Below the pieces are notes generated by a model. The model saw only the letters and a list, made by a program, of their open reading frames with translations, made no database searches and had not been told where the DNA came from. A DNA stretch of 37,471 nucleotides from Chloroflexota bacterium. GTDB taxonomy: Bacteria; Chloroflexota; UBA11872. The position numbers and the translations under genes are program-made. The DNA lies in the NCBI GenBank assembly GCA_028875175.1, contig JAPPFO010000237.1, forward strand, positions 1-37,471, in the 5' to 3' direction. Within the stretch, counting starts at the first letter, position 1; each line of letters begins with the position of its first letter. Shown piece after piece: positions 37,196 to 37,471 of the stretch.

Positions 37196-37371
37196 CTACC
37201 GGCGCTTGAGGCGGGTGAATACGAACAGCAGTCCGCCGGTCAGGATGACTGACCAGTAGGTGATGACCCGGTCGACAATCGCGACCGCTCCGGCGACGCC
37301 TCCGCCAACGCCGATCAGCCGCATCAGGCCCAGCAGGCCGCCCTCCACCGCGCCCAGGCCACCCGGCGTCG
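37196..37371 (-). CDS. C-terminal fragment of a LPG-synthase-TM/UPF0104-type flippase family protein (truncated at contig end)
   Basis: PTPGGLGAVEGGLLGLMRLIGVGGGVAGAVAIVDRVITYWSVILTGGLLFVFTRLKRR resembles the C-terminus of this family. Confidence 0.65.
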
Positions 37372-37471
37372 GGCCCGCCCCCCCCCCCGCCCCCCCCCGG
37401 GCCCCCCAGACCCCCCCCGGGGGGGGGGGCGCCAAAAAAAAAACCCCCCCGACGAATGCCCCGCGCCCCCA
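37372..37471. other. Low-quality homopolymer sequence, probable contig-end artefact
   Basis: Runs of C, G and A (CCCCCCCCCCCGCCCCCCCCC.., GGGGGGGGGG, AAAAAAAAAA) abruptly replacing coding sequence. Confidence 0.85.

Noticed and set aside
35979-37259. 426-aa plus-strand ORF
   Set aside because: Antisense to a clear GT4 glycosyltransferase (36018-37193).
37372-37450. G-quadruplex or simple-sequence regulatory tract
   Set aside because: Multiple adjacent homopolymer types at the contig end look like sequencing/assembly noise.
1-37471. CRISPR arrays, phage modules, toxin-antitoxin pairs, BGCs or defence islands
   Set aside because: No regularly spaced repeats with unique spacers, no Cas, phage structural, nuclease-defence or NRPS/PKS signatures were seen in any frame.

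Overview
High-GC bacterial window, probably Chloroflexota-like by gene content (inference only). It carries dense, mostly metabolic genes. Left part: an oxidative pentose-phosphate/glycolysis operon on the minus strand (tal-pgi-zwf-opcA), interrupted and followed by two copies of a MITE-like repeat with long imperfect terminal inverted repeats and internal hairpins. Then rpiB, an FGGY sugar kinase, a geranylgeranyl-reductase-family FAD protein, a Gfo/Idh/MocA oxidoreductase, a TIM-barrel sugar isomerase/epimerase, glpK, dcd, a NUDIX hydrolase, two tandem oligopeptide-type substrate-binding proteins, a two-domain rhodanese, a PD40/TolB-like surface protein, a ROK kinase, two tandem MFS paralogues, a LarA-like DUF2088 protein and a metallophosphoesterase. 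Next is a tightly coupled four-gene ABC-exporter operon, a second Gfo/Idh/MocA protein with what looks like a C-terminal NIL domain, and a minus-strand glycosyltransferase/PlsY-like/flippase cluster at the right end. The last ~100 bp are homopolymer junk typical of a bad contig end. Most notable: (1) the Gfo/Idh/MocA-NIL domain fusion; (2) an ABC ATPase whose only plausible start is CTG, overlapping the upstream stop as CTGA with a well-placed Shine-Dalgarno, plus a glycosyltransferase with a similar CTG-start signature; (3) tal and pgi in the same frame separated by one TAG and 18 nt; (4) the MITE-like element with a compensatory stem change. No CRISPR array, rRNA, convincing tRNA, transposase or known defence system was recognised.
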